NCBI GenBank assembly: GCA_001314865.1
Contig: LJZR01000039.1
Span: forward strand, 1-35,382
From: Phormidesmis priestleyi Ana
Lineage (GTDB): Bacteria; Cyanobacteriota; Cyanobacteriia; Phormidesmidales; Phormidesmidaceae
Direction: 5' to 3'
Length of the DNA: 35,382 nucleotides
Shown here in pieces: positions 7,055 through 17,030 of the stretch. The number at the start of each line of letters is the position of its first letter. The first letter of the stretch is position 1. Below the pieces are notes generated by a model. The model had not been told where the DNA came from and did no database searches. It saw only the letters and a program-made list of their open reading frames with translations. A program made the translations under genes and the position numbers.

Positions 7055-9448
7055 GTTCAAATTCCATTACCCCGCAAGGGGACGGAAACAAGAGAACTTG
7101 TCTAGTTTGGCAAGCTTGCCACCCTATGTTCAAATTCCATTACCCCGCAAGGGGACGGAAACAAGGATAATGTGGGTCTTTCCGTTCTCACAAATTGGTT
7201 CAAATTCCATTACCCCGCAAGGGGACGGAAACCAGGCGCCAGATCTCTCCGTGGGGCGTCCGTCCCCGTTCAAATTCCATTACCCCGCAAGGGGACGGAA
7301 ACACATCCCAAATACCGAGTGGAAAGGTTGCATGATTGGTTCAAATTCCATTACCCCGCAAGGGGACGGAAACTAGGATATTGGCCATTTCAGGCATTTT
7401 TCCATAGGTTCAAATTCCATTACCCCGCAAGGGGACGGAAACGGTCCCCTCTGGAACCAATCACACAGAAGCAGCTAGTAAGTTCAAATTCCATTACCCC
7501 GCAAGGGGACGGAAACCTCCGGCAAGACTTCTGCCAGAAGACAGAACCACCCGTTCAAATTCCATTACCCCGCAAGGGGACGGAAACTTCCCTTCTTTAT
7601 GTGCATCTTCTACAGTCTCTTTGGTTCAAATTCCATTACCCCGCAAGGGGACGGAAACAGTGATTTATCTCCAAACCACTGCCACTTGCCTCTGGTTCAA
7701 ATTCCATTACCCCGCAAGGGGACGGAAACGACTCCGTTCATCTTGAGTGACTTGGTCACCCATCTCTAAGTTCAAATTCCATTACCCCGCAAGGGGACGG
7801 AAACCGCAGGCTGCGACCCCCATAAACATCAATGGAGCGAGTTCAAATTCCATTACCCCGCAAGGGGACGGAAACAGGGACTCCCCTGGACAAACCCTGT
7901 CTACCCAGGGTTCAAATTCCATTACCCCGCAAGGGGACGGAAACAGTAAATACGCCGCATAGGTGCGATGATCATGACCGGTTCAAATTCCATTACCCCG
8001 CAAGGGGACGGAAACCTCGCGTACTTAGGGGAAAACCCCTGAGTATCGGTTCAAATTCCATTACCCCGCAAGGGGACGGAAACGCTCGGGCTGGGGCCCG
8101 CAACCCCACATCATCAGGATCGTTCAAATTCCATTACCCCGCAAGGGGACGGAAACACGTATGCCACAGCCGGGCTCCAACCCTCTGACAGAATCGTTCA
8201 AATTCCATTACCCCGCAAGGGGACGGAAACTTTGTCTCCTCGCCCTACTTGCAGGTAGGTTTGATCGCCGTTCAAATTCCATTACCCCGCAAGGGGACGG
8301 AAACCTCCTCCTTGCTCCTAGGAGTGAGTTTTTTTTCGACTAGGTTCAAATTCCATTACCCCGCAAGGGGACGGAAACTCGTTGGGTTCGAGGGTGTAGC
8401 CCAAAGGGCTACGAGCGTTCAAATTCCATTACCCCGCAAGGGGACGGAAACCTTCTCATCTGGAAGGAGTACTGCTGCCTTTGGAGAGATTGTTCAAATT
8501 CCATTACCCCGCAAGGGGACGGAAACACCCGAGTTGACCCTTGGGGTCTCCACCCTTCCACCTTGTTCAAATTCCATTACCCCGCAAGGGGACGGAAACA
8601 GCTTCGAGAGCGGCGACAGTGTTGTTATCACCCGTTCAAATTCCATTACCCCGCAAGGGGACGGAAACTCACCTCCACACTTACCGACAGACTTCATAGC
8701 AGCAGTTCAAATTCCATTACCCCGCAAGGGGACGGAAACCAACCTTCCACCTTAGGAGGAGAAACGGGAGTGGCAGTTCAAATTCCATTACCCCGCAAGG
8801 GGACGGAAACTTCCAGGTCATCTCGACTCCGCACGCATTGTTTTCAGCAATGTTCAAATTCCATTACCCCGCAAGGGGACGGAAACCTAACGCCTGATGT
8901 GTTTCTGGCGAGTGCAACTGGGTTCAAATTCCATTACCCCGCAAGGGGACGGAAACTATCCGTGTAGATGTACTTGAATACAGTTTCCAGTTCAAATTCC
9001 ATTACCCCGCAAGGGGACGGAAACCTTGGCCGTTGAGCAGGGTAACGCAGAGATCCAGAGTTCAAATTCCATTACCCCGCAAGGGGACGGAAACACGCTT
9101 CTACATCTTCCTCAACCGCAACTTCAGTAAGCGTTCAAATTCCATTACCCCGCAAGGGGACGGAAACTAAGGTTACGCTCTAAAAAGCGAGTATTGCCCA
9201 TTGTTCAAATTCCATTACCCCGCAAGGGGACGGAAACCCTTAGCAGTTTCAGAAGGCAGTACATACGTCGAGATTCAAATTCCATTACCCCGCAAGGGGA
9301 CGGAAACCCAAGCTGACGGTATTCATCTCCTGCAGCTTTTGGTTCAAATTCCATTACCCCGCAAGGGGACGGAAACGACTTGACGTCTGTGCTGTCCACA
9401 ATAGTGCCGTCGTGTTCAAATTCCATTACCCCGCAAGGGGACGGAAAC
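7055..9448 (+). CRISPR. CRISPR array 1, 34 repeats and 33 spacers
   Basis: Thirty-four copies of a 35-nt repeat starting GTTCAAATTCC and ending ACGGAAAC are separated by 33 unique spacers of about 33-41 nt. The centre of each repeat is a hairpin, CCCC-GCAA-GGGG, with a GNRA-type loop. It is followed by exactly eight nucleotides (ACGGAAAC), the expected type III crRNA 5' handle after Cas6 cleavage at the hairpin base. The only variant I saw is the copy at 9273, whose first base is A, near the distal end. That and the conserved leader place the leader on the left and transcription on the plus strand. Several reading frames stay open across the array; they are repeat artefacts. Many spacers hold strong inverted repeats. 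Confidence 0.97.
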
Positions 9449-9673
9449 TGAATTTTTCTCTTTCTGCGGACACATGTAGAAAAGGCATGAACGAAGAATA
9501 TCTGTGAAAATTGCTTAGAATGTAGTAATACTACTCCCGACACAGCCAAAGTAACTACCCTGTTTGCTGCCGCAAAATCAATGACCTTAAACGACTATCT
9601 CAACCATAGAAATTCAAACTGTATCAATCCAACACCACGATAATCGCACCTTGCCGATAACAGCCGCCATAGT

Positions 9674-11950
9674 ATGGATCGCAGGACGGTAGCAAAATTG
9701 ACTCAACCACTCACGCCCCCACCCTTGCCCCTCTTAAATCAACTCGGCATCGCACCCTCGCGAATTTGCCACATACAACCCAGCTTGCGTCGAACCCACA
9801 GCCGTGCCATCGTAAACTGGCTAACCAGATACCGCCCAACACCTAAAGCAACAAACCTAGAACAAGTAAAAGGCTACATAGAAGCCTTTTATCACCTTTG
9901 TGAAATAGAAGAATGGGAGCGAGCATTCACCCTGATTTCTACCCAACTCAATACACCCACAAACGAAACCCTACACTACCAGCTTAGAATCTGGGGCTAT
10001 TTTCAAGAACGTACAGACTTGTACAACGCCTTAGCCAATAAAGTCAACCATCGAGGCAACGAAAACTGGAACGCGAGAGTACTTCAGTTCTTAGGAGAAA
10101 GCCACTACAGCCAAGGCAACTACGCTCAGGCCAAAGCCTGCTACGAAAGCAGCCTAGCCTTGTTTAGGAATATCGGCACCGCTGCTGATGTCGGCATGTT
10201 GCTCAGCGCTATCGGCGAGCTTTACTACGCCCTAGGCGACTACAACAAAGCCATTGATTATCAAACACAATGGTTAGAAATTGCTAGAAAATCAGCGCTT
10301 GTATATGGAGAAGGTGTCGCCCTCGGTAGCCTCGGCAACATCTACGAATCCAAAGGCGACTATCCCAAAGCCAAAGACTATCATCATCAGCATTTAGAGA
10401 TCGCCCGCCAACTTAACGACCTCGAAATGGAAGGCTCTGCCCTCGGCAACCTAGGCTGCTGCTGCCATGCCATGGGCGAGTACCTCCAAGCCAAAACCTA
10501 TCACGAGCAGCATTTAGAGATCGCCCAAAAAATCGGTAGCCGTCAGGGTGAAGGCAACGCCTTAGGCGGACTAGGCAGCGTCTGCTATAGCCTAGGCGAC
10601 TACGCCACCGCACAACAGTATTTTGAACAACAGCAAGCCATCGCCAAAGACATCGGCGACCTGCTCGGCGAAGGCAACGCCCTCGGCGCCCTTGGCAACG
10701 TCTGTCTGAGCATCGGCGACTATGCCGGTGCTAAAGCCTGCCACCAGCAACACCTTGCCATCGCCCAAACCCTCGATAACAAACAAGGCATCCTCCACGC
10801 CCTCGGCAACCTGGGCAACGTTTACAACAGCACTGCCGACCCAACCCAAGCCACCCACTACTATCAGCAGCAACTGAGCCTCGCCCAAACCATTGGCGAT
10901 CGCCTAGGCGAAGGACTCGCCTATGGCAACCTAGGGGTGATCGCTCATTTTTTAGGCAACTACGACGACGCTTTAGACAAGCTGAACCGTCAGCGAGCCA
11001 TCCTACAACAAATTGGCGATGGCGAAGCCTTCCAAGGGAATCGCACCCGAGAAGGCCAAACTCTTAGCAACCTTGGCAACGTACACCACTCCATCGGCAA
11101 TCTCGCCCAAGCCAAGCAGCTCTTTCATCAAGCCTTATCCATCGCCCAAGAAACCGGCGACCAACAGACAGAATCCAACACTCTTGGCTATTTGGGAGAC
11201 CTTTACGACTCACTCAGCGAGTTTCAGCTAGCACTGAACTATCAACAACAGCATTTAGCACTTAGCCAAAAACTCGGCGACATTCCTGGCGAAAGCAGAG
11301 CCCTGCAAGCACTCGGCAATACGCACTTGACCCTTGGCAACTACGATACAGCCCTCGACTATTATCAGCAGACCCTAGCGCAAGTGAAACAACTCGGCGA
11401 CATTGCGGGTGAAGGCGCTGTGCTAGGCAGCATTGGCAACCTGTACGACAACCTGCACGACTATGCAAAAGCCGTGACCTACCACCAGCAAGATTTAGCG
11501 ATCGCCCGCCAAACCCAACAAAAATCCGCTGAAGAAGCGGCCTTAGTGAATTTAGCCAACGCCCAAAGCGAGCTAGGCGATTACGATACCGCCGTGGGTC
11601 ATTATCGGCAGGCACTTGCGATCGCCCAACACATCGGCGATCGCCGAGGCGAAAGCCTAACCCTCGCTAACTTGGGTGAAACCCTCACAAAACTCGGGCA
11701 ATACGAGGATGCCTTAGCCATGCTAAACGCCGCCCTCAATAGTCTGAAAGCACAAGCCGCACCTACCACTGAAACCTCAATCTATAAGTATTTAGGAATG
11801 CTACATCAAGCCATCGGAGAGCTGAACTTGGCAGATCAATATTTTGAAAAGGCCATTGATTTGGCAACAGCGCTAGGTACGCCGCTAGCCGCAGAATGTG
11901 CTCACTTGAGATCGCAGCTATGGGGTTCAGGAAATAGCCCTCAAAGCTGA
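9674..11950 (+). CDS. Long TPR-repeat protein next to array 1
   Basis: A 758-residue protein made almost entirely of tetratricopeptide repeats of the roughly 40-residue class (ALGNLGNVYxxxGDYxxAxxYHQQxLxIAxxIGDxxGEG), about fourteen or fifteen units from about residue 130 to the end. The N-terminal module (about residues 40-110) has VNWLTRYRPTP and EQVKGYIEAFYHL, which is shared with the TPR protein beside array 2. No catalytic domain, signal peptide or membrane segment is visible. It starts 225 bp after the last repeat of array 1; I see no gene or terminator in that gap. Such proteins are interaction scaffolds. A role in CRISPR immunity is suggested only by position and by the paired arrangement. 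Confidence 0.85.
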   Translation: MDRRTVAKLTQPLTPPPLPLLNQLGIAPSRICHIQPSLRRTHSRAIVNWLTRYRPTPKATNLEQVKGYIEAFYHLCEIEEWERAFTLISTQLNTPTNETLHYQLRIWGYFQERTDLYNALANKVNHRGNENWNARVLQFLGESHYSQGNYAQAKACYESSLALFRNIGTAADVGMLLSAIGELYYALGDYNKAIDYQTQWLEIARKSALVYGEGVALGSLGNIYESKGDYPKAKDYHHQHLEIARQLNDLEMEGSALGNLGCCCHAMGEYLQAKTYHEQHLEIAQKIGSRQGEGNALGGLGSVCYSLGDYATAQQYFEQQQAIAKDIGDLLGEGNALGALGNVCLSIGDYAGAKACHQQHLAIAQTLDNKQGILHALGNLGNVYNSTADPTQATHYYQQQLSLAQTIGDRLGEGLAYGNLGVIAHFLGNYDDALDKLNRQRAILQQIGDGEAFQGNRTREGQTLSNLGNVHHSIGNLAQAKQLFHQALSIAQETGDQQTESNTLGYLGDLYDSLSEFQLALNYQQQHLALSQKLGDIPGESRALQALGNTHLTLGNYDTALDYYQQTLAQVKQLGDIAGEGAVLGSIGNLYDNLHDYAKAVTYHQQDLAIARQTQQKSAEEAALVNLANAQSELGDYDTAVGHYRQALAIAQHIGDRRGESLTLANLGETLTKLGQYEDALAMLNAALNSLKAQAAPTTETSIYKYLGMLHQAIGELNLADQYFEKAIDLATALGTPLAAECAHLRSQLWGSGNSPQS

Positions 11951-11953
11951 ACC

Positions 11954-13405
11954 TTATCTACGGTCAAAACAGTTGTAATGGCTCAACTCCGCCTCAGATT
12001 CTTGATGCATTTGTTGCCGTAATGCTAGCGGTGCAATCACTTCTCCAGCGGGTCTCCAATCGCGTAACCGCATTACGATATTAATATCTCCAACCCTAAT
12101 CCAAGCTCGATAGTAAGCATCGTTCGGATCTCGGCTAGAGAGAATATGGAGCACAGCTTTCCTCGCTTTAGCGTCGGTTATTTCCTGCTTTATCAACGCT
12201 GGCAACTGTTTATAAGCAATCGGTTGAAAGGTCGCATGGCGATCGCTCTGATGCACATACCACTGCGCAAAGTCGGGTGGAAATCGCATTATGAGCAACG
12301 CACGAGGCAAATAAAAGTTAAATCCCCAGGCTTCTGTTAACGCCTCACTCACCGCTGCTGACGTGGGTAGCTTGCCCGCTTTGTACTGATTTTTCAAGGG
12401 CTTTGGCACTTGCGAGTCGGCCCAATCAACCATCGTTAGCCGCTCAGAAACAATGCGATCTAAGCGATAGTTGTGCCAGCCCAAAGCGCCTTCTGGGTCA
12501 GGGCCATAGGCGCTGAGATATTTAGCACGTCGGGCATAGTGCAAGCAAACGGGATAAACCGTCATACGCTTTTCGCTGGTCTTGAGAGAATAGTCAAACT
12601 GAATAATGCCGCTGCCGTCACGCCACAACTGCTCGACTTGTTCTTGCAAGGTATCAACATGCTCTTGCATAGACTCCGACAAAATATAGTCTAAATGAAC
12701 AAAGATGCGTCTTTCAGGCTCTGCATAAGCATTCTTTTGGAGTGGAACAGCGAGCTGATCCCATAGAGATTGAATAATTACTTCTAGGTTGGGCTGAACA
12801 AAAGCAATCGATTCGAGCGCGCGCAACACTTCCCAGGTTTGAGAAACCGATAGGCTGCTCAAGGGTGCCTGCGATCGCCCTGACAATGGCTCTGATAATG
12901 GCGGCCAATCTTGAGATCGCACCGTACAAAACCGACCCGATCCTTCCCGATTGAGCCAGCCCAACTCAGCAAGATGAGCTAAATCATCTCGAATAGAGCG
13001 ATGTACCGTAGCAAAAGGAGATTGCTTGAGCATCCGGCTCAATGCCTGGGGCTCAATATGGGTGAGCTTTATAACTTGCTGTTGCCAGTCCGCGACAGAA
13101 TAAGGCAGAGCGCTTTCTGTAAGCCAAGTTTCTAGTGATCGCTGACAAATGCAGGTGCGATCGCAATTGGCTGACAAGACTTCAACGCCTGCTGTTTCAG
13201 TGCGACCATGAGTAGTGGCAAAGAGGCGATCGCGCACATGTGCATAGCGAAAAGGCTGCGGCAACCCGTGTGCCCAATGAGTCTCCCCGTACAGTCGATG
13301 TAACAAAACCCACAACCGTACGCAGCGCTGTAGCCGATCGGCCAAGCGTCCTTTCGCGAGGCTGTTGAGTACCTCGGGTGAAGGCAATTGGTTAAACATC
13401 ACCAA
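11954..13405 (-). CDS. WYL-type CRISPR-associated regulator (TIGR03985-like)
   Basis: A 483-residue protein matching what I know of the TIGR03985 family, found beside type III cas genes in cyanobacteria. It opens with LAKGRLADRLQRCVRLWVLLHRLYGE, followed by FRYAHVRDRLFATTHGR. A cysteine pair sits in CDRTCICQR, a winged-helix-like part in LAHLAELGWLNREGSGRF, and the C-terminal half has WYL-like features ending in HNYRLDRIVSERL and a long strand-rich tail. WYL proteins are usually ligand-sensing transcription regulators. The gene converges on the TPR gene with a 3-bp gap and is divergent from csx3 with only 42 bp between start codons, so it probably controls the csx3/effector promoter region. 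That regulatory role is inferred. Confidence 0.75.
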   Translation of the reverse strand: MVMFNQLPSPEVLNSLAKGRLADRLQRCVRLWVLLHRLYGETHWAHGLPQPFRYAHVRDRLFATTHGRTETAGVEVLSANCDRTCICQRSLETWLTESALPYSVADWQQQVIKLTHIEPQALSRMLKQSPFATVHRSIRDDLAHLAELGWLNREGSGRFCTVRSQDWPPLSEPLSGRSQAPLSSLSVSQTWEVLRALESIAFVQPNLEVIIQSLWDQLAVPLQKNAYAEPERRIFVHLDYILSESMQEHVDTLQEQVEQLWRDGSGIIQFDYSLKTSEKRMTVYPVCLHYARRAKYLSAYGPDPEGALGWHNYRLDRIVSERLTMVDWADSQVPKPLKNQYKAGKLPTSAAVSEALTEAWGFNFYLPRALLIMRFPPDFAQWYVHQSDRHATFQPIAYKQLPALIKQEITDAKARKAVLHILSSRDPNDAYYRAWIRVGDINIVMRLRDWRPAGEVIAPLALRQQMHQESEAELSHYNCFDRR

Positions 13406-13447
13406 AACTTTAATAAAGGAATATTGAATTGAAGCCCCCTCTTCTAA

Positions 13448-14467
13448 ATGATATGCATAATGAGTAAAGCTTTATGCGAAAGCCTCACACTGTTTCATAT
13501 TTTGCGATCTAGCCTGCTGGGAGAATTACCTGTGGCCAATGCCCCAATTCAATTGACCCTTAGCCATCATGAAACCACCGAGGGATTGACCTATCAGCAG
13601 TTAACCATTGCGCTGATGAGCCGCGATCGCATTATCTCTCCTCAGGATTTAGCCAACCTACGCTTGCCCGCTGGACTAGACCCTCGCAAAGGGGTTGTGA
13701 TCTCAGGCCGCGCACCGGTATGGCTATATGTGTATCTTGCACATGAATGTCACCCTACGCTGTGGGTGGCCTGCTTCGATCCGCGTTTGGGCGCTGTCGT
13801 GACCCTGACGCACTCCCATGCGTTCCAGGTAGGCCAAGTGATCTCCTTGGAAGAACTCAATTTAGAGATGCCTTCAATTCAGCCTGCTAAGCTAGGCTCA
13901 GCGCTGCTGGTTGTCGGCCCACCCGACAGCGGCAAAAGTGTTTTTTCGCATCTGCTCTTTAGCACCCTAATCCAAGACTATCCGGATATCTATTTACAAA
14001 GAGCGCATTGGGATGGGGAGGGCAACTGGATTTTAGAACTGCCTGAGGGGGCTAGCAATGATGAACGTGAAGCCTTTAAGCTCGCCAACAAAGGCACCCT
14101 AACCGAACACTTTTTTCCTTATCAAAAGGAAGCAATCCTTAATTTAAGACAACAGAAAGCCTTAGTCATCGTCGATGCAGGCGGCATGGTACAACCCGAG
14201 AAGCAATCTATTCTAGAGGCTTGCACCCACTATGTAATCATCAGCTCAAACCCAGAAGAAGTCGAACCCTGGCACGACTTCTGTGGAAAACAAGGAAATT
14301 TGCAGCCCATTGCAGTCATTCATAGTACGTTAGAAAATACATTGGAGATTTTGCCGCATGAACCGCTTTTGGAGATTCGCTGTGGGCCATGGATACAGGA
14401 ACAGGTAGAAGAGATGCCACCTGCACTGCTCGAAAAAACAAAGCTATTGCTCAATTCAATAAACTAG
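13448..14467 (+). CDS. csx3: Csx3 (Crn3) ring nuclease fused to a P-loop ATPase
   Basis: The N-terminal 135 residues are Csx3: IISPQDLANLRLP, GVVISGRAPVWLYVYLAHECHP and ACFDPRLGAVVTLTHS. The residues that matter in Archaeoglobus Csx3 (His60, Asp69, Arg71) correspond in spacing to His102, Asp111 and Arg113 here. Csx3/Crn3 degrades the cyclic tetra-adenylate made by Cas10. The C-terminal part is a P-loop ATPase-like domain with Walker A GPPDSGKS (157-164) and Walker B LVIVD (239-243). This fusion is known from cyanobacteria, but the ATPase part has no settled role. Alternative start ATG 13460 is possible; neither has a clear ribosome binding site. It lies directly upstream of the effector operon. 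Confidence 0.9.
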   Translation: MICIMSKALCESLTLFHILRSSLLGELPVANAPIQLTLSHHETTEGLTYQQLTIALMSRDRIISPQDLANLRLPAGLDPRKGVVISGRAPVWLYVYLAHECHPTLWVACFDPRLGAVVTLTHSHAFQVGQVISLEELNLEMPSIQPAKLGSALLVVGPPDSGKSVFSHLLFSTLIQDYPDIYLQRAHWDGEGNWILELPEGASNDEREAFKLANKGTLTEHFFPYQKEAILNLRQQKALVIVDAGGMVQPEKQSILEACTHYVIISSNPEEVEPWHDFCGKQGNLQPIAVIHSTLENTLEILPHEPLLEIRCGPWIQEQVEEMPPALLEKTKLLLNSIN

Positions 14468-14570
14468 CGCAACAGTCCGCTCTGGTATTTGATTGCCTCG
14501 CTTATAGCTGATATACCTCTAGTCATACATATTGTTAAAAAGGTTAGCTGCTTAGCTAAGATTATTTGTA

Positions 14571-17030
14571 ATGTCTAATCTGCTGGATAATTCATCATTT
14601 CAGAGTGCGATCGCCTGGTGCTTAGCTTGGGGCAGTAACCTCGAACCGCAATACTCTATTGAGAAGTTCAAGAACTGGCGCGAAACAATCTCCCAAGGGC
14701 AAACGCCTCTCGATCCCGAATGGCAGCAAGCTTTAAAGCAAGCAGAAACCTTAACCCAGTTCTCAGAAAAAGCGGCAGATTCTGCTATCTCTGACATTGC
14801 CGCGTTCGTTGCGAAGCATCCCCTACTTTGGGAATCTCAGGTTGGTCTGGTGTATGGGGGCGTTACCAAAGTCAAAAACTACGTTTTTGAATCAGCAGAC
14901 TTGCAGGAAATCCGAGGCGCTTCTGCCCTGCTAGATCGAATTAACTTAGTTGATTTGCCAGCGTTTTTTCATGCTGAAGACTCCGAGCGCTATCCCTTAT
15001 GTCAGCAGGCATCGCAATACTGCAAACAAGTCCGAAGCCGTGCGTTTAAATTGGCAACCTCACCCGATAAAGAATTCCTACTTTCAAATGCCCTTATCCC
15101 AAACCTGATTGTTTACGCAACTGGCGGCAAAATTTTGGCGTTTTGCCCAGCGGCTTTCACCGACCAGCTGGCTAACGCAATAGAAAGGCGCTACACCTTA
15201 GAAACTCTGACAGCCAATTCCTGTGCGGTTGGCTCCAGCTTTCGACCTTTAGAAATCTATTTAGGACTGCTAAAAGACCCGATTGAAAAAACGATTTGGC
15301 ATGACGCGATTTTCACCAATCATAAAGGCAATCAGGCTCTCCAGGCTTACTTTGGCTTTGCCGCCGATGCTTCTCAGCAAGCGATTAAAACCGCCTTTAG
15401 CAATAGAAAGAACTTTGGGGAGCTCGTGGGTAGGCTCGCCAATATGTTTGAGCAGCGACGCAGTGGATGTGATATTGCCTCTGTGGCGATGACTGCGCCT
15501 AATCGCCCTAGTCGTCGCTACCCGCCCATGTTTGAAACGCATCCTTATCTACAGCGCGACGATAGTGATGTGCGTTCTACCGTAGTAAAAGTAACGGCTG
15601 ACAGACTTCCTGATGAGCCAAAGCTTTCGGAGCCAACAGCTCGTAAGCGGCGAGTAGGGCAAATTACTAAAAGAGACCATGCGGGCGGCACCTGGTATAA
15701 GGATTGCGGGTTTCAAGATCTGTGGAATCCACACCCTCAGGACAAAGATGAAGTCACTTTTCAAAGTTGGGTTGATAAGTTTGAAAAGTTCTTGAAAAAA
15801 GCAGATCGGGTAGACGACTACGACGCAAATAGGGTGCTATTTAATAGCCAAGGTAATATTAAAGACCCATTTAAACGAGAAGCCAGGTCGCTGCATGAAA
15901 TAGGCGATAGCAGCAATGGCTATGTTGCCTACATCTATGCTGATGGCAACAGCATGGGACAACACATTCGCGAGCAAATTAAAACACCTGCGGAGTATCA
16001 GCAGTTTAGCGAAGATGTTTTTAAAGCAACGCAGGAGTCTGTGTATCATGCGATCGCTGATCACATCGTGCCATGCTGCTATAAACCCGATGCAAAATCA
16101 TCCCGGCAGGACAAAGAAGCAGTATGGATTCACCCTTTTGAGATTATTACCATTGGTGGCGATGATGTACTGCTCATAGTGCCTGCCAACAAAGCGATGG
16201 AAGTGGCTCAGGCAATTGGAACACACTTTGAGGCGCTGCTTGTCAAAACAGGTCGGTATGCTATCCCAAATCCAACTTCTGTAGCCGAACAGCAGCAAGC
16301 GCATCGCTACCACTCGGCATCTTTAGCAGAATCGCAGTGCTGCTTAAGTACATCTAGTGGAGTATTAATTACCGCTGCCGATACACCTATTTACTATGCT
16401 GATAAGCTGGTTACTCAACTGTTGAAGTCTGCTAAGCAGCATCTTAAAACGCTTCAACAGTACGGCTATTATGGCGGCACTGTTGACTTTTTGGTACTAA
16501 AAGCGGTCACTATGATCACCTCAAACATTGCAGCTTTTCGAAAAGAAGGGCTGACCACTTCGCCGCCAAAGCGTCAGCATACTCTCCAGCTATATGCGGC
16601 CCCCTATACGCTTTACGAATTAGCCGGACTCATAGGAACCGTAAGAGCCTTCAAACGCTCTGGATTTCCAAAGTCTCAGCTATACCAAATCCGCAGCCTG
16701 CTAGAGCGAGGCAAAAGAACCGCGATTCTTAACTATCGCTACTTCCGTGTGCGGCTAGCTACCGATAAACGCGCCCTTATCGAAACTCATTTTGAACAAG
16801 CCTGGTGCAACGCGGCTACCAACAGTGGCAACATAGCACCGTGGCTAACGACCCAACAATCAGATGTAACAGATGGAAGCGACACACCAACAGTGTATGA
16901 AACAATCTGGCGAGAGTTGGTAGATCTAGAACCGTTTATTGAGGAAGCCAATGAACCTTCTGAACCCAGTAACCCGTCTAAGTCCGCTTTGGGCTCATCT
17001 CAGACACAACCGCAGCGGAGGCCTTCATGA
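14571..17030 (+). CDS. cas10: Cas10, type III effector large subunit (no HD domain)
   Basis: An 819-residue Cas10. The first palm domain carries YGGVTKVKNYVFESADLQEIRGASALLDRIN (about 95-125) and a degenerate ATGGK turn (183-187). The second palm has YADGNSMGQ (456-464, metal-binding Asp458) and an intact GGDD (529-532) in TIGGDDVLLIV, so cyclic oligoadenylate synthesis is expected. The N-terminal 85 residues contain no HD pair, so Cas10-based DNA cleavage is probably absent. The C-terminal tail (about 780-819) is low-complexity, rich in Ser, Pro and Gln. A 6-bp hairpin (14544-14559) sits 11 bases ahead of the ATG, which has no clear Shine-Dalgarno, so translation may be modulated. The stop overlaps the next start (ATGA). 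Confidence 0.93.
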   Translation: MSNLLDNSSFQSAIAWCLAWGSNLEPQYSIEKFKNWRETISQGQTPLDPEWQQALKQAETLTQFSEKAADSAISDIAAFVAKHPLLWESQVGLVYGGVTKVKNYVFESADLQEIRGASALLDRINLVDLPAFFHAEDSERYPLCQQASQYCKQVRSRAFKLATSPDKEFLLSNALIPNLIVYATGGKILAFCPAAFTDQLANAIERRYTLETLTANSCAVGSSFRPLEIYLGLLKDPIEKTIWHDAIFTNHKGNQALQAYFGFAADASQQAIKTAFSNRKNFGELVGRLANMFEQRRSGCDIASVAMTAPNRPSRRYPPMFETHPYLQRDDSDVRSTVVKVTADRLPDEPKLSEPTARKRRVGQITKRDHAGGTWYKDCGFQDLWNPHPQDKDEVTFQSWVDKFEKFLKKADRVDDYDANRVLFNSQGNIKDPFKREARSLHEIGDSSNGYVAYIYADGNSMGQHIREQIKTPAEYQQFSEDVFKATQESVYHAIADHIVPCCYKPDAKSSRQDKEAVWIHPFEIITIGGDDVLLIVPANKAMEVAQAIGTHFEALLVKTGRYAIPNPTSVAEQQQAHRYHSASLAESQCCLSTSSGVLITAADTPIYYADKLVTQLLKSAKQHLKTLQQYGYYGGTVDFLVLKAVTMITSNIAAFRKEGLTTSPPKRQHTLQLYAAPYTLYELAGLIGTVRAFKRSGFPKSQLYQIRSLLERGKRTAILNYRYFRVRLATDKRALIETHFEQAWCNAATNSGNIAPWLTTQQSDVTDGSDTPTVYETIWRELVDLEPFIEEANEPSEPSNPSKSALGSSQTQPQRRPS

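Noticed and set aside
6904-9549. Many open frames on both strands across array 1, with recurring peptides such as SNSITPQGDGN
   Set aside because: They are translations of the 35-nt repeat in successive frames; no ribosome binding sites and no unique protein sequence.
9449-9673. A tracrRNA-like or anti-repeat RNA after array 1
   Set aside because: No stretch complementary to the repeat was found, and type III with Cas6 does not need one.
10592-10888. Minus-strand frame in the TPR gene
   Set aside because: Arises from the periodic TPR codons; no start signal and no recognisable protein.
14571-14830. HD nuclease domain at the Cas10 N-terminus
   Set aside because: No His-Asp pair in a suitable context was found in the first 85 residues.
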